64,000 nucleotides of DNA, taken from the NCBI RefSeq assembly GCF_039602135.1, contig NZ_CP125942.1, positions 1,674,001-1,738,000 on the forward strand. Direction: 5' to 3'. The translations under genes were made by a program, and so were the position numbers. The stretch's first letter is position 1. Every line of letters begins with the position of its first letter. Of the stretch, positions 1 through 8,607 are shown piece by piece. A model generated the notes under the pieces. It ran no database searches. It saw nothing but the letters and a program-made list of their open reading frames with translations, and was not told where the DNA came from. The stretch comes from Glutamicibacter sp. B1. GTDB taxonomy: Bacteria; Actinomycetota; Actinomycetes; Actinomycetales; Micrococcaceae.

Positions 1-2
1 TG

Positions 3-326
3 TACGTGTTGGCCCGTCCTAAATGGCGCGAATTCCTGGTATGGCAGGTGGTAGAAGTCTTCCACTGGGCCGTGGTGTGGCTGTGGAGCGCCAAAGCGGT
101 TTCTGATGGCGGCTACTTCGGTGGCAGCTGGACCATCGAAATACTCTATGGGCTAGGCATTGTTGCCCACATGGCGATGCTCATCTACATCTGTATCAAG
201 ATCATCGGGGACATCCGTAATCCTGAGCGTGATGTGGTGCGTGCTGAAGGAATCGATGATCCATTGGCTGGCCCGATTGAGAATGCGCCGGACGCCTTCG
301 TCTTGCCTGCAGCAAAGAAGAGTTGA
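3..326 (+). CDS. C-terminal part of a polytopic membrane protein, probably a GT87-type glycosyltransferase (5' end outside window)
   Basis: The reading frame is already open at the first bases, so the gene starts upstream of the window. About 107 residues are visible. They hold two hydrophobic stretches (roughly residues 12-30 and 45-65) and a basic/acidic cytoplasmic tail with an ARPKWRE patch and the segment RNPERDVVRAEG. This end resembles the C-terminus of actinobacterial family 87 (DUF2029) mannosyltransferase-like membrane proteins, from memory. The catalytic part is not visible, so the enzyme class is tentative. A strong hairpin terminator follows 26 bases after the stop. The GTG at position 6 is only the first possible start inside the window and is not proposed as the true start. 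Confidence 0.55.
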   Translation, partial: YVLARPKWREFLVWQVVEVFHWAVVWLWSAKAVSDGGYFGGSWTIEILYGLGIVAHMAMLIYICIKIIGDIRNPERDVVRAEGIDDPLAGPIENAPDAFVLPAAKKS

Positions 327-351
327 TCTTTAGCCAAGAGTCATGGCATAA

Positions 352-395
352 CTAAAGCCGCTGAGCTTCCCTGAGGGGAAGGTCAGCGGCTTTAG
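352..395 (+). terminator. Intrinsic terminator between convergent genes
   Basis: A perfect 13-bp stem (352-364 with 383-395, outer sequence CTAAAGCCGCTGA) encloses a further CTTCCC/GGGAAG pairing. It lies 25 bases after the stop of the truncated membrane protein and ends in TTTAGTTCT. It can act on the plus strand. Confidence 0.8.
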
Positions 396-516
396 TTCTA
401 CCAGCAAACTTCATACCGTCAGCATTGATTCAGCAGGTGCAAATACAACTGGCCCACAACACAGTCAGGCCAGGGTATAACGGTGCGTGGTCGAGCGGGG
501 TCTGGGGATAAGCGAA

Positions 517-545
517 AGGCCCGACACCACGTGGGTGCCGGGCCT
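517..545 (-). terminator. Intrinsic terminator of the DUF2079 gene
   Basis: AGGCCCG (517-523) pairs with CGGGCCT (539-545), with inner CACC/GGTG pairing. On the minus strand the hairpin begins 5 bases after the stop at 551 and is followed by TTCGCTT. Confidence 0.7.
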
Positions 546-550
546 GGAAG

Positions 551-2017
551 CTAGCGCTGTAGATAGGAGGAACAAACCGGATCGGTCTTGATGTCCCGAT
601 GAAGGACCAGGATGCCTTGATCTTCATCTGCCACCGGTTTGAAGCCCAACTTGGTGGCTCGTTCCAGTGCTTGATCCGGAGTCAGTGGATCCCATCCGCC
701 AAGCTCTTCGACGTTGAAGTCGATGATCATCCAGCTGGATAGGTCATCGCCAATATCTCCATGCAACCCGACGTAGGTGCGGGTGGTCAGGTGGGGGACC
801 ACGCTGTCAGCAGCTTCAATACAGACTCCATCAGGAATCATGGCTACGGCCTTCTGCTTCGCTGCGATCAGTTCTGCCGAGGGCCAGCCCTGTCCGGTGA
901 TGGTTTTGCCCAGTGGGAAGACCATGGGGAAAAACAGGGTAGCAATGACCGAGATTGATACGAGCCATGCCGGGCCGAAAACGCCTGCACGCTTCCAGTT
1001 ATAGCGCACGGCGAGCTTATGCAACACGTGGACCGCGGACAAGATCACGATCGGCGCCATGATCGCGTCGTACTGATAAACCGGCGCCCAGGTGTTCAGC
1101 CTGTCGTTGAACAAACGAGAGAGGAACAATGGGGCGCCGAGGATCAAATATGGTGACGCGAATGGCAACAACGCCAAGGGTGCAAATGTCAGCAACCACA
1201 GGGCCCACTTCAGCTGATGATTAAAGAGGATTGCGATTGACTGGAAGGGGTGAGTGATCAAGAAGACCACTGCCGCGCCAGCAGTGGCACCCAGCGCGGT
1301 GTACTGCCAATAGGAGAATTCGCCCTCGGGGGAGAAGAGTGGGATGAGATAGCCGGTGACAATCAAATAGCCCACGAGTCCCAGCACTGCGGTGAGTGCG
1401 GCTTTGAACCACTGGCGGTGGAAAAGAAGCACGATGCCTACAGCCACCATGGTGATGCCCATGTCTTCGCGCACCGTCAAGAGGCTGGTGGCCAGTCCCA
1501 CGACCAACCAATAGCGGCCCTTATCGAAAGCCCAAATGATCCATGCCATGATCGGCACTCCGAAGGCGACTTCGTGGAAGTCCCAGTTCACGATGGCTTG
1601 GAAGGGCCACCACAACAGTAGCGCCACGCTGGTCAACAGGGCGCCGAGATGACCGAAGCGAGGTCGGGTGAAGAGGTAGACCGGGATCGCGGTGGAAATC
1701 AGCAGCAGCGCTAAGACGATACCGAGCATCCGTGGGTCGTTCCAGATCCAGTAAAAGGGTGCCAGAAGTACCAGGATCGGGTGGAAATGATCACCCAGCA
1801 GGTTGAAGTCGACACCCTTGATCGGCACGATCGGTGCCTTGAACATCGCGTACTGACGCGCCGCTTGATCAAAGATGCCTAGGTCGTACCCGCGCGACTC
1901 AAAACGCGCAAAACGCAGGAAAGAATGGATAACGTACAAGATTCCTGCCACAAGCATGACCAGTCCAAGGTGCAGCTTGTGGGCCCGGGTCATGGGCGTG
2001 GGGGACGAGATAGACAT
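551..2017 (-). CDS. DUF2079 integral membrane protein
   Basis: The product has 488 residues with about nine to ten hydrophobic segments. The N-terminal GYDLGIFDQ motif (about residues 43-51), the following DFNLLGDHFHP segment and the NWDFHE motif mark the DUF2079 family, a set of polytopic proteins related in layout to GT-C glycosyltransferases. The soluble C-terminal part (after about residue 395) probably lies outside the membrane. The function is not established. The ATG at 2017 begins just before the first transmembrane region. Its neighbour across the upstream 213-base gap is divergent. Together with the preceding GT87-like gene it suggests envelope glycan or lipid-linked sugar chemistry, which is inference. 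Confidence 0.8.
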   Translation of the reverse strand: MSISSPTPMTRAHKLHLGLVMLVAGILYVIHSFLRFARFESRGYDLGIFDQAARQYAMFKAPIVPIKGVDFNLLGDHFHPILVLLAPFYWIWNDPRMLGIVLALLLISTAIPVYLFTRPRFGHLGALLTSVALLLWWPFQAIVNWDFHEVAFGVPIMAWIIWAFDKGRYWLVVGLATSLLTVREDMGITMVAVGIVLLFHRQWFKAALTAVLGLVGYLIVTGYLIPLFSPEGEFSYWQYTALGATAGAAVVFLITHPFQSIAILFNHQLKWALWLLTFAPLALLPFASPYLILGAPLFLSRLFNDRLNTWAPVYQYDAIMAPIVILSAVHVLHKLAVRYNWKRAGVFGPAWLVSISVIATLFFPMVFPLGKTITGQGWPSAELIAAKQKAVAMIPDGVCIEAADSVVPHLTTRTYVGLHGDIGDDLSSWMIIDFNVEELGGWDPLTPDQALERATKLGFKPVADEDQGILVLHRDIKTDPVCSSYLQR

Positions 2018-2230
2018 GGATTAAAGCTTATCTACTTGTCGTGACATTGAGCCTATGACGCGTCGGGCCTAGGCGCTGACGTAGCAGGAGCTTGCTCACC
2101 TAATTAGCGAAACGGCTTATCTTGCGCACAGCTAGCATCCGGTCTACGTGCTGAACATTCCCAGATACCTTCCAGCCAGAATTCGGGGTTCTGGGGCTAG
2201 TGGCGAGTTTTCGTACGGTTAGATAGAAAT

Positions 2231-3355
2231 ATGAACACCTTAATCTGGCCCGGAGCGATTGCGATCCTCGGCAGTCTCGTCTTCCTAGGCGCTGCCGGCG
2301 TTTTCCTTTTGGCGCTGCAATATCGCCGTCATGGGCGCCTGTCTTGGCGGCGCACTATCACGACCTCGGCGGCCGCGCTCTACGGTTTTGGTCTGTTCAG
2401 CTACACCATGTTGCCGCTGCCAGCATCGCGCAGTGAAGCCTGCTATCCCGGTCGCGGCATTCCACAGCTGGTCCCAGGACGTTTTCTTGAGCAGTTTTCT
2501 GAAAGCATTGCTACCCGAGGCCTAGCTGGCTTCGCCACTAGCTTCGTTTTGTGGCAAGTGCTGTTCAACGTCATCTTGTTTATGCCCTTGGGCATCCTGG
2601 CGGTGCGCTGGTTGCGCGGTAACATCTTCACCGGTCTGGTTCTGGGCTTTGTTGCCTCGCTAACTATTGAACTCACCCAGTACACGGGTATCTGGGGATT
2701 GTATGACTGCGCCTATCGCGTGGCTGACGTTGATGATGTCATCGTGAATACTGCTGGCGCACTGATCGGTGCAATCTTGGCTTACCTACCAATCTTCAGC
2801 TTCCTCACCGGACCCAAGGATGGGGATGCACGTTCAGCAGCGCCACGCAGGGTCACCAGATCACGACGCGCGCTGGCCAACGTCTTTGATGCCGCCATCA
2901 CTACCGGGGCAGTCTTTGGTATCACCGGTGCACTGTCATTGATTGAAAAACTGGGTGGGCCGGCCACCAATGAACGATTGATGAACTTCTGGATCCCGTT
3001 TGTCGTAGTGATCTTTGTCTTTGTTCTTCCTAGTGTGACCCCAGGTCGTGCCTCGTTAGGGCAACGCTGTGCGTGGCTGACTGTTACTGGTTCAGGGCAA
3101 GCCCCAGCCTCGGCGCTACGCGCCCTGTTGCGTTGCCTGTTAGGTTTTGGCGGAATCACATTCCTGTTCCAGGTCTCCACTAGCCTCACCGAGGTTAGTC
3201 CTTACCCGGTCCTTAATGTCCTAGTCATGGTCTACATTGCGGTGAGCGCCGTCTTCTTTGTTATTGATCCGCAGCAACGTGGACTTGCTGGGAAAGCTAC
3301 CGGCACTGGATTCATCGATCGACGTGCCACGTTACTGCGTGAGTTAGACCGGTAA
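2231..3355 (+). CDS. VanZ-family membrane protein with C-terminal RDD-like domain
   Basis: The 374-residue protein has an N-terminal VanZ domain of four to five membrane helices. The PLGIL segment, ELTQYTG and DVDDVIVNTAGALIG (about residues 119-180) are typical VanZ signatures. After a basic linker (about 195-215) comes a second membrane region resembling an RDD domain, with PGRASLGQR and RALLRCLLGF. VanZ proteins are linked to teicoplanin resistance in enterococcal vanA clusters, but most genomic copies have no proven role. A VanZ-RDD fusion is recurrent in actinobacteria as far as I recall. There is no van operon around it. The start ATG follows an AT-rich stretch with only a weak ribosome binding site. 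Confidence 0.75.
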   Translation: MNTLIWPGAIAILGSLVFLGAAGVFLLALQYRRHGRLSWRRTITTSAAALYGFGLFSYTMLPLPASRSEACYPGRGIPQLVPGRFLEQFSESIATRGLAGFATSFVLWQVLFNVILFMPLGILAVRWLRGNIFTGLVLGFVASLTIELTQYTGIWGLYDCAYRVADVDDVIVNTAGALIGAILAYLPIFSFLTGPKDGDARSAAPRRVTRSRRALANVFDAAITTGAVFGITGALSLIEKLGGPATNERLMNFWIPFVVVIFVFVLPSVTPGRASLGQRCAWLTVTGSGQAPASALRALLRCLLGFGGITFLFQVSTSLTEVSPYPVLNVLVMVYIAVSAVFFVIDPQQRGLAGKATGTGFIDRRATLLRELDR

Positions 3356-3465
3356 TCATTTAGGGCTAAAATGGACTGCGGTGGCTTTAACCTGCGCGGT
3401 TGCGGCCATTACACTCGCCTTCGATTACATATCCGAAAACTGAGAAGTTAGGTCTGCCCCGCAGC

Positions 3466-4245
3466 ATGGAAGAAAAAAAGCTTGAGGTCCCGAACGAACC
3501 GCACAAGGCAGTCCTAGGAACAGCCGTCGGTGCGACGGTCCTGATTGCCATTGGCGCATTCGTGCTCTCTTTTGCCGCGTTGACCGACTTGGCCGAGCGT
3601 TCTGGAATCAGCCCACGACTGGCCTGGATCTGGCCAATCATTATTGACGGTATGATCGTTGCCGCCACCGTGGCCATCGTCGCCCTGAACGGCTTTAACC
3701 GTAAGGCCATGATCTACCCTTGGTCGCTGTTGTTCTTTGGCGCCATCGTCTCCACCGCAGCGAACTCCACGCACGCAATCTTGACCGTTGACTCAATCGT
3801 CAACGGTGTACCTCCACTGGTATCAGCCCTGGTTGCAGCCATGCCACCAATCGTCCTTTTAGCCATTACTCACTTGACCGTGCACATGTACCAGAAGAAA
3901 TCTGAAGCAGCCAAGCTTCGTGCTGAACTGGAATATGACGAAGAGCAGGAAAACGCCGAGAAGTACGGTGTTGCCTACGACGATGGTTACAACGCTGCAC
4001 TGACCGACGCGCAGACCGCCGAAAACGAGCGACTGGCCGAATTGGAGCAGGAACACCAAGATGCTTTGGCCCGCGCCCGCGCCGAGGGTATTGCTAGCGC
4101 CCGCGCTGATGCCAAGGTGACGCCAATCAACCAGAATGTTCAGAAGGCCAAGAACGCTGCAGAGCCAAAGGCTGAGCAGAAGAAGGCCGCTGAAGACAAG
4201 GCCCCACTGTACGACGACCTGGCCAAAAGCCTGAACCGTCCGTAA
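3466..4245 (+). CDS. DUF2637 membrane protein with charged coiled-coil tail
   Basis: The product has 259 residues if the ATG at 3466 (MEEKKLEVP) is used. A TTG at 3400 would add 22 residues without membrane or motif support. Residues about 18-145 hold four hydrophobic helices with the DUF2637 pattern: LSFAALTDLAERSG, AWIWPIIIDGMIVAATV and NSTHAI. From about residue 150 the chain is a charged, Ala/Glu-rich tail that probably forms a coiled coil and ends in low-complexity Lys/Ala/Glu sequence. DUF2637 is common in actinobacterial plasmid and phage-like elements ('spdB/TraSA-like' helpers), but nothing mobile is visible here. The function is unknown. Two TTTGTTGAAT direct repeats (4248-4257 and 4261-4270) follow the stop. 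Confidence 0.7.
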   Translation: MEEKKLEVPNEPHKAVLGTAVGATVLIAIGAFVLSFAALTDLAERSGISPRLAWIWPIIIDGMIVAATVAIVALNGFNRKAMIYPWSLLFFGAIVSTAANSTHAILTVDSIVNGVPPLVSALVAAMPPIVLLAITHLTVHMYQKKSEAAKLRAELEYDEEQENAEKYGVAYDDGYNAALTDAQTAENERLAELEQEHQDALARARAEGIASARADAKVTPINQNVQKAKNAAEPKAEQKKAAEDKAPLYDDLAKSLNRP

Positions 4246-4341
4246 GTTTTGTTGAATTTCTTTGTTGAATCAACCCGGCCGGCACATCACGGAGTAAAAG
4301 GACTGTAAAGCAACGAGCGGATCAGTAACGAGGAGGCAGTC

Positions 4342-5439
4342 ATGACAGAATCCCAGCATGATTCAAAGAACGATGAGTTCTCTGAACATATTGAGAATTC
4401 CGTTGAACAGTACAAATCTGTCACCGGCGAGCTGAATACCGTGATGTCGGCCATGAAGGCCAAGATCCGCGGGCTTTTTGCGCAAAGTGAAGTCCAACCC
4501 TTGTTCATCACCGGCCGGGTTAAATCAGCTCAATCATTCCGTGCTAAGGCTTCACGCCGGTTGCAGGAAACCACTGAAAGCGCCCCGGTGTTGGAGTTCC
4601 CCAACCCGCTGCGCGAAATCCACGACATGGTGGGCATCCGCATCATCGTGATGTTACCCCATGAAATCCAGCAGGTGGCCAGCCTGATCAAGTCTCACCG
4701 AGACTCTTTCGACTGTCGCAGCGACCGCGAGAAAGATATTGGTTCCGTGGAATCGGGGACCTACGGGTACTCATCGCGACACCTACTTCTCAAAACGCGC
4801 AGCGAGCCCACCGTTAGGAAATTCCAGGAAGCCCTAGGCAAACCCGTCGTTGCCAGCGGGAACTTCGTCTTTGAAGTTCAGATCCGCACAGTGCTCCAAC
4901 ATGCTTGGAGCGAAATGGAACACGACATCCGCTTTAAGCATCCCGGCGAAGCGGCCTGGAATCCACAGATTGACCGGCACTTCACCGCTACCGCGGCCAT
5001 GCTGGAAACAGTGGAAGATTACTTCACCGATATCGATGAGCTCTACCACCGACTCAACGGATACCACGACCAGCAAGGTGCTGGGTCCGAACCGTTGACG
5101 GGTGACAAGATCGGGGAGATTTGGCAAACCCTGTTGCCACACGTAGACCGCAAACGTGATGACGATTGGTCTTGGGCCGCTGAACTGCTCGACGCGCACC
5201 AGATTAGTCAGACCTGGCAGCTAGCCCAGTTATTGGACGCTAACGTGGTCACCGATGTTCGCGCCGCCTTGGACCATCGGTATTCGCCGGGCCCTGACCG
5301 GTTGCTCGACGATGTGTTGTTGTGGCGTTTTGGTAAGGAGCACATCGATAAGACCAGCGGGGGAGATCTTCGCCGTGAAGGATCATTGCGCCGTCGTTTA
5401 ATTCAGATGAAGGACTACCGTTCTCAGCAGGGCCAATAA
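4342..5439 (+). CDS. RelA/SpoT-domain (p)ppGpp synthetase-like protein
   Basis: The 365-residue protein carries a RelA_SpoT nucleotidyltransferase domain at about residues 60-235. Visible signatures are the DMVGIRIIV core, GTYGYSSRHLL and the FEVQIRTVLQHAWSEMEHD motif with the synthetase acidic/basic residues. There is no HD hydrolase domain and no TGS/ACT region, so it looks like a small or mid-size alarmone synthetase and not the bifunctional Rel. The C-terminal 120 residues are helical and not recognised. A good ribosome binding site (AGGAGG) precedes the ATG. Synthesis of pppGpp/ppGpp is inferred from the family; a role outside the stringent response is possible. Confidence 0.8.
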   Translation: MTESQHDSKNDEFSEHIENSVEQYKSVTGELNTVMSAMKAKIRGLFAQSEVQPLFITGRVKSAQSFRAKASRRLQETTESAPVLEFPNPLREIHDMVGIRIIVMLPHEIQQVASLIKSHRDSFDCRSDREKDIGSVESGTYGYSSRHLLLKTRSEPTVRKFQEALGKPVVASGNFVFEVQIRTVLQHAWSEMEHDIRFKHPGEAAWNPQIDRHFTATAAMLETVEDYFTDIDELYHRLNGYHDQQGAGSEPLTGDKIGEIWQTLLPHVDRKRDDDWSWAAELLDAHQISQTWQLAQLLDANVVTDVRAALDHRYSPGPDRLLDDVLLWRFGKEHIDKTSGGDLRREGSLRRRLIQMKDYRSQQGQ

Positions 5440-5520
5440 AACCTGTAAATGTGGGTGCTGGACTGTTAGTTTATGCACTTTGCACCATCGTCGAGGACTT
5501 TGACCGGTAGACTAGTTAAG

Positions 5521-5549
5521 TTGCCCAATTAACGGGCAAGATTATTTTT
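5521..5549 (+). terminator. Short hairpin plus T-run: weak terminator or leader attenuator of the ABC-F gene
   Basis: TTGCCC (5521-5526) pairs with GGGCAA (5534-5539) around a 7-base loop and is followed by GATTATTTTTC. It lies 82 bases after the alarmone synthetase stop and 25 bases before the ABC-F start. The stem is only 6 bp, so termination strength is uncertain. Confidence 0.4.
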
Positions 5550-5573
5550 CACCGCGTGAAAGGGCCACACCAT

Positions 5574-7175
5574 ATGATTTCCGTAGCCAACCTTGAGCTA
5601 CGCGTCGGCGCCCGCCTGCTGATGGACGAAGTAAACTTCCGCATCGACAAGGGCGACAAGATCGGACTGGTGGGACGCAACGGTGCCGGCAAGACGACGA
5701 TGACTAAAGTCCTCGCCGGCGAGACCCAACCAACCAGCGGTGAAGTGACCCATAAGGGTTCCATCGGCTACCTGCCACAGGACCCGAAGACCCCAAACAT
5801 GGAGCAGCTGGCCCGCGACCGTATCCTTGGTGCGCGTGGACTGGACGTTGTCCTGGGTAAACTGGCCAAAAATCGTGAAGAAATGGCCAGCGAGGACCCA
5901 CAGGTTTCAGCCAAGGCCATGCGCCAGTACGACCGGTTGGAAGCAGAATTTATTGCTGCCGGTGGCTATTCGGCAGAGTCAGAAGCTGCTGCGATTTGTG
6001 CCAACCTTGATTTGCCAGATCGAATCTTGGATCAGCCGCTGCGCACCCTCTCCGGTGGTCAGCGCCGTCGTGTTGAGTTGGCCCGCATTCTCTACTCGGA
6101 TGCCGAAACCCTACTTCTTGACGAGCCTACTAACCACTTGGACGTGGACTCGATCAACTGGCTGCGCGACTTCATCAAGAACTACCCAGGTGGTGTCCTG
6201 ATGATCAGTCACGACACCGGGTTGATGGAAGCCACCGTCAACAAGGTTTTGAACCTTGATGCTAACCGCGGTGTCGTTGATGTTTACAACATGAACTGGA
6301 AGCGCTACAAGGTCCAGCGTGAAACCGATGAGCGTGCCCGCAAGCGCGAGCGTGCCAACATCGAAAAGAAGGCATCCGTACTGCTGACCCAGGCGAACCG
6401 CATGAAGGCTCGCGCCTCCGGAGCCTCTGCTGCACAGTCTATGCTTAAGCGTGTTGACCGTATGCTCTCTGGTCTTCAGGAAGAGCGTGCTTCGGATAAA
6501 GTGGCAGCCCTGCGTTTCCCGGATCCAGCTCCCTGTGGCAAGACTCCTTTGATGGCTGAAGGGCTGTCCAAGGCCTACGGCTCTCTGGAAATCTTCAACG
6601 ACGTATCGCTGGCCATCGACCGCGGATCCAAGGTAGTGATCCTTGGGCTGAACGGTGCCGGTAAGACGACCTTGCTTCGCATGCTTGCAGGTGTCTCCGA
6701 GCCAGATACCGGAAAAATTGTTCCCGGCCACGGTCTGAAGATTGGTTACTTCGCACAGGAACACGACACCCTGGATCCTGAAGCGACCGTGTTGGAAAAC
6801 ATGCGTCGCAATGCACCAGAGCACCTCAATGATGCTGAGGTGCGTTCGATTCTTGGTTCCTTCCTGTTTGTTGGCGATGATGTGAGCAAGCCAGCCGGAG
6901 TACTCTCCGGTGGTGAAAAGACTCGTCTGGCATTGGCCACCATCGTGGCTTCCAGTGCTAACGTGCTACTGCTTGACGAACCGACGAACAACTTGGACCC
7001 TGCTTCTCGTGCTGAGGTGCTCGGTGCACTATCCACCTTCCCTGGTGCCGTGGTGATGGTCAGCCACGATGAGGGCGCAGTGATGTCCTTGAAGCCAGAG
7101 CGTGTGGTCATCTTGCCTGATGGTGACGAAGACTTGTTCAGTGAAGACTACCTAGAACTTGTTTCGCTGACCTAG
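5574..7175 (+). CDS. ABC-F family ATPase (ribosome-associated, two nucleotide-binding domains)
   Basis: The protein has 533 residues from the ATG at 5574; the in-frame GTG at 5556 adds only six residues. It has two ABC ATPase domains and no membrane segments. Walker A motifs are GRNGAGKTT (34-42) and GLNGAGKTT (about 358-366). The signatures are LSGGQRRR and LSGGEKTR, and both domains have LLLDEPTN(H/N)LD Walker B motifs. A charged, helical linker of about 75 residues lies between them, as in ABC-F translation factors and antibiotic-protection proteins. Strong resemblance to the actinobacterial Rv1473-type ABC-F is from memory. The likely role is acting on the ribosome, in translation control or protection from drugs. 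A GAAAGGG ribosome binding site precedes 5574. A hairpin with a T-run sits in its leader. Confidence 0.85.
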   Translation: MISVANLELRVGARLLMDEVNFRIDKGDKIGLVGRNGAGKTTMTKVLAGETQPTSGEVTHKGSIGYLPQDPKTPNMEQLARDRILGARGLDVVLGKLAKNREEMASEDPQVSAKAMRQYDRLEAEFIAAGGYSAESEAAAICANLDLPDRILDQPLRTLSGGQRRRVELARILYSDAETLLLDEPTNHLDVDSINWLRDFIKNYPGGVLMISHDTGLMEATVNKVLNLDANRGVVDVYNMNWKRYKVQRETDERARKRERANIEKKASVLLTQANRMKARASGASAAQSMLKRVDRMLSGLQEERASDKVAALRFPDPAPCGKTPLMAEGLSKAYGSLEIFNDVSLAIDRGSKVVILGLNGAGKTTLLRMLAGVSEPDTGKIVPGHGLKIGYFAQEHDTLDPEATVLENMRRNAPEHLNDAEVRSILGSFLFVGDDVSKPAGVLSGGEKTRLALATIVASSANVLLLDEPTNNLDPASRAEVLGALSTFPGAVVMVSHDEGAVMSLKPERVVILPDGDEDLFSEDYLELVSLT

Positions 7176-7203
7176 CACTAACTGTTCTTCATAAGATCTC
7201 GTA

Positions 7204-7242
7204 GGCTTGGCACAACACCTCATGAAAGGGTTGTGCCAAGCC
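7204..7242 (+). other. Perfect 13-bp inverted repeat abutting the lipoprotein start codon
   Basis: GGCTTGGCACAAC (7204-7216) pairs with GTTGTGCCAAGCC (7230-7242) around a 13-base loop. The loop contains an upstream in-frame ATG (7222) and the AAAGGG ribosome-binding-like sequence. The right arm touches the ATG at 7243. It could be the ABC-F terminator, although no T-run follows, or a translation-control hairpin. Confidence 0.6.
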
Positions 7243-7680
7243 ATGAGTTTATCTAGGGGAGCAACGAGGGTGCTGTTCGGTGGAGTCTTGCTCGCGGGGC
7301 TGGCGATTACAGGATGCTCGACGCCAACCGCGGACACGGTTAACGCCCAATGGAGTTTGATAGATTCCACCCTGGTGACGCCTGCGAGCACAAAACTTGA
7401 ACTTGGTGTCATGCGCATTGCTTGCTCTTCTGGAAACACCGGGGAAGTCACCGGAACTCAGGTCGACTATTCCGCAACGACAATCAGCATCGGGATCGTG
7501 GTTGAACCCTTGGAGGACAAGCCACAAAGCTGTCAGTCCAATGAGACAGTTCCCTTCACCTTGGAACTGGAGGAACCAGTGGGGCAGCGGACTCTGATTG
7601 ATGCCTCATGCGCGCGAGAAGATCAACCCGCGGATGACTCGCAAGGCTGCGCGGAGCACGGTCTACGCTGGCAGCCGTGA
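7243..7680 (+). CDS. Small putative lipoprotein, function unknown
   Basis: From the ATG at 7243 the product has 145 residues. It begins with a short basic N-region, a hydrophobic core (LFGGVLLAGL) and a lipobox AITGC, with the lipidated Cys near residue 26, then a Thr/Ser-rich mature start. The mature part has further cysteines (for example in IACSS, SCQSN, DASCAR and GCAEHG) that could form disulphides outside the membrane. I do not recognise the family. In-frame ATG 7222 and TTG 7207 would lengthen the N-region; 7243 gives the best signal peptide. It is convergent with the SURF1 operon, whose last gene ends 21 bases away. Confidence 0.6.
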   Translation: MSLSRGATRVLFGGVLLAGLAITGCSTPTADTVNAQWSLIDSTLVTPASTKLELGVMRIACSSGNTGEVTGTQVDYSATTISIGIVVEPLEDKPQSCQSNETVPFTLELEEPVGQRTLIDASCAREDQPADDSQGCAEHGLRWQP

Positions 7681-7701
7681 ATTATGGTTATTAGAGCTCA
7701 A

Positions 7702-8607
7702 CTACCGTGAATCGCTAGGGGACTGCGATACATCGTCAAGCATGGCGTCCTCGATGGCCTCATCGGTCAACGATCCATCACGACGGAATTTCTTCTCTTG
7801 CTTAGCCCGGACTTTTCGAACCTTGTGCACTGGTTCATCAAAGCCCAAAGCTCGGGCCTCAGCTAACTCGGCAGCGTCTTCGGCATTCAACTTCTTTTGC
7901 TGCCTAGCTGCATACCAGAAGCCAACAAACGCCAGCACACCAAAGGCGTACCACTGGAACTCGTAGGACAGATGTGGTCCCTCATCCATATCAGGGGCGT
8001 CCAAGGGCTGCGGCGATGACGCCGGAGCTGGATCTTCCTGATACATGATGCCGTAAGCGCCCTGCGCAATGTCGTAATCGACGTGCTGCGCATAATCCTC
8101 AAGCTGGATCGAAGCGATCTGTCCTTCAGGAGCGCCGCGATCCAGGCGTACCTCTCCTGGTTTCAGGCGAGCTAGAACCGTGACCTCACCCGTGGGAGGC
8201 GCTGGTACATCATCGGGGTGACCGCTCTGTTCATCACCGATAGGCAGGTACCCGCGGTCAATGATGACCACCTCACCCTGCTGAGTTTTAAACGGAACAA
8301 GCACCTCGTAGCCAGGGCGGCCAGCCTTGATGCGATTTCGGACAATCAGGGTGTCGTCCGTTAAATAGCTTCCGGTGAGTTCGACCGTCATCCAGGTCTT
8401 CTCTTCAGGAAGCTGATTGAACTTTTCCAGGGCTTGAGCTCCAGAAACTGGATCCGCAAAATAATTGCGATTGACGCGCTCAATTCCGGTCAATACCTGT
8501 TCCCGACGGTTTGCTTGCCAATTGCCCAAGCTAACGCAGGCGGTAGCAAAAATGGCCACCAAGATCAGCCAGCCGACCCAACGGGTGCTTGCTAGGAATC
8601 GATACAT
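7702..8607 (-). CDS. SURF1 family protein
   Basis: The 301-residue protein has the SURF1 layout: one N-terminal transmembrane helix (about 10-30) ending in the LGNWQANRR motif, an extracytoplasmic domain with VRNRIKAGRPGYEVLVPF and VIIDRGYLP, and a second helix near 220-240 (FQWYAFGVLAFVGFWYA). SURF1 proteins assist assembly of haem-copper cytochrome c oxidase. The C-terminal tail of about 60 charged residues is cytoplasmic and unusual in its acidity. It is the last gene of a compact minus-strand operon whose start directly abuts the stop of the small Cys protein. No haem ligand was verified. Confidence 0.85.
   Translation of the reverse strand: MYRFLASTRWVGWLILVAIFATACVSLGNWQANRREQVLTGIERVNRNYFADPVSGAQALEKFNQLPEEKTWMTVELTGSYLTDDTLIVRNRIKAGRPGYEVLVPFKTQQGEVVIIDRGYLPIGDEQSGHPDDVPAPPTGEVTVLARLKPGEVRLDRGAPEGQIASIQLEDYAQHVDYDIAQGAYGIMYQEDPAPASSPQPLDAPDMDEGPHLSYEFQWYAFGVLAFVGFWYAARQQKKLNAEDAAELAEARALGFDEPVHKVRKVRAKQEKKFRRDGSLTDEAIEDAMLDDVSQSPSDSR

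Noticed and set aside
3466..4245. DUF2637 gene as a sign of a plasmid or integrative element
   Set aside because: No integrase, replication, Tra or attachment-site repeat is visible in the surrounding sequence.
6111..6824. 237-residue open frame on the minus strand
   Set aside because: It is antisense to the well-supported ABC-F gene and has no recognisable domain, ribosome binding site or neighbours.
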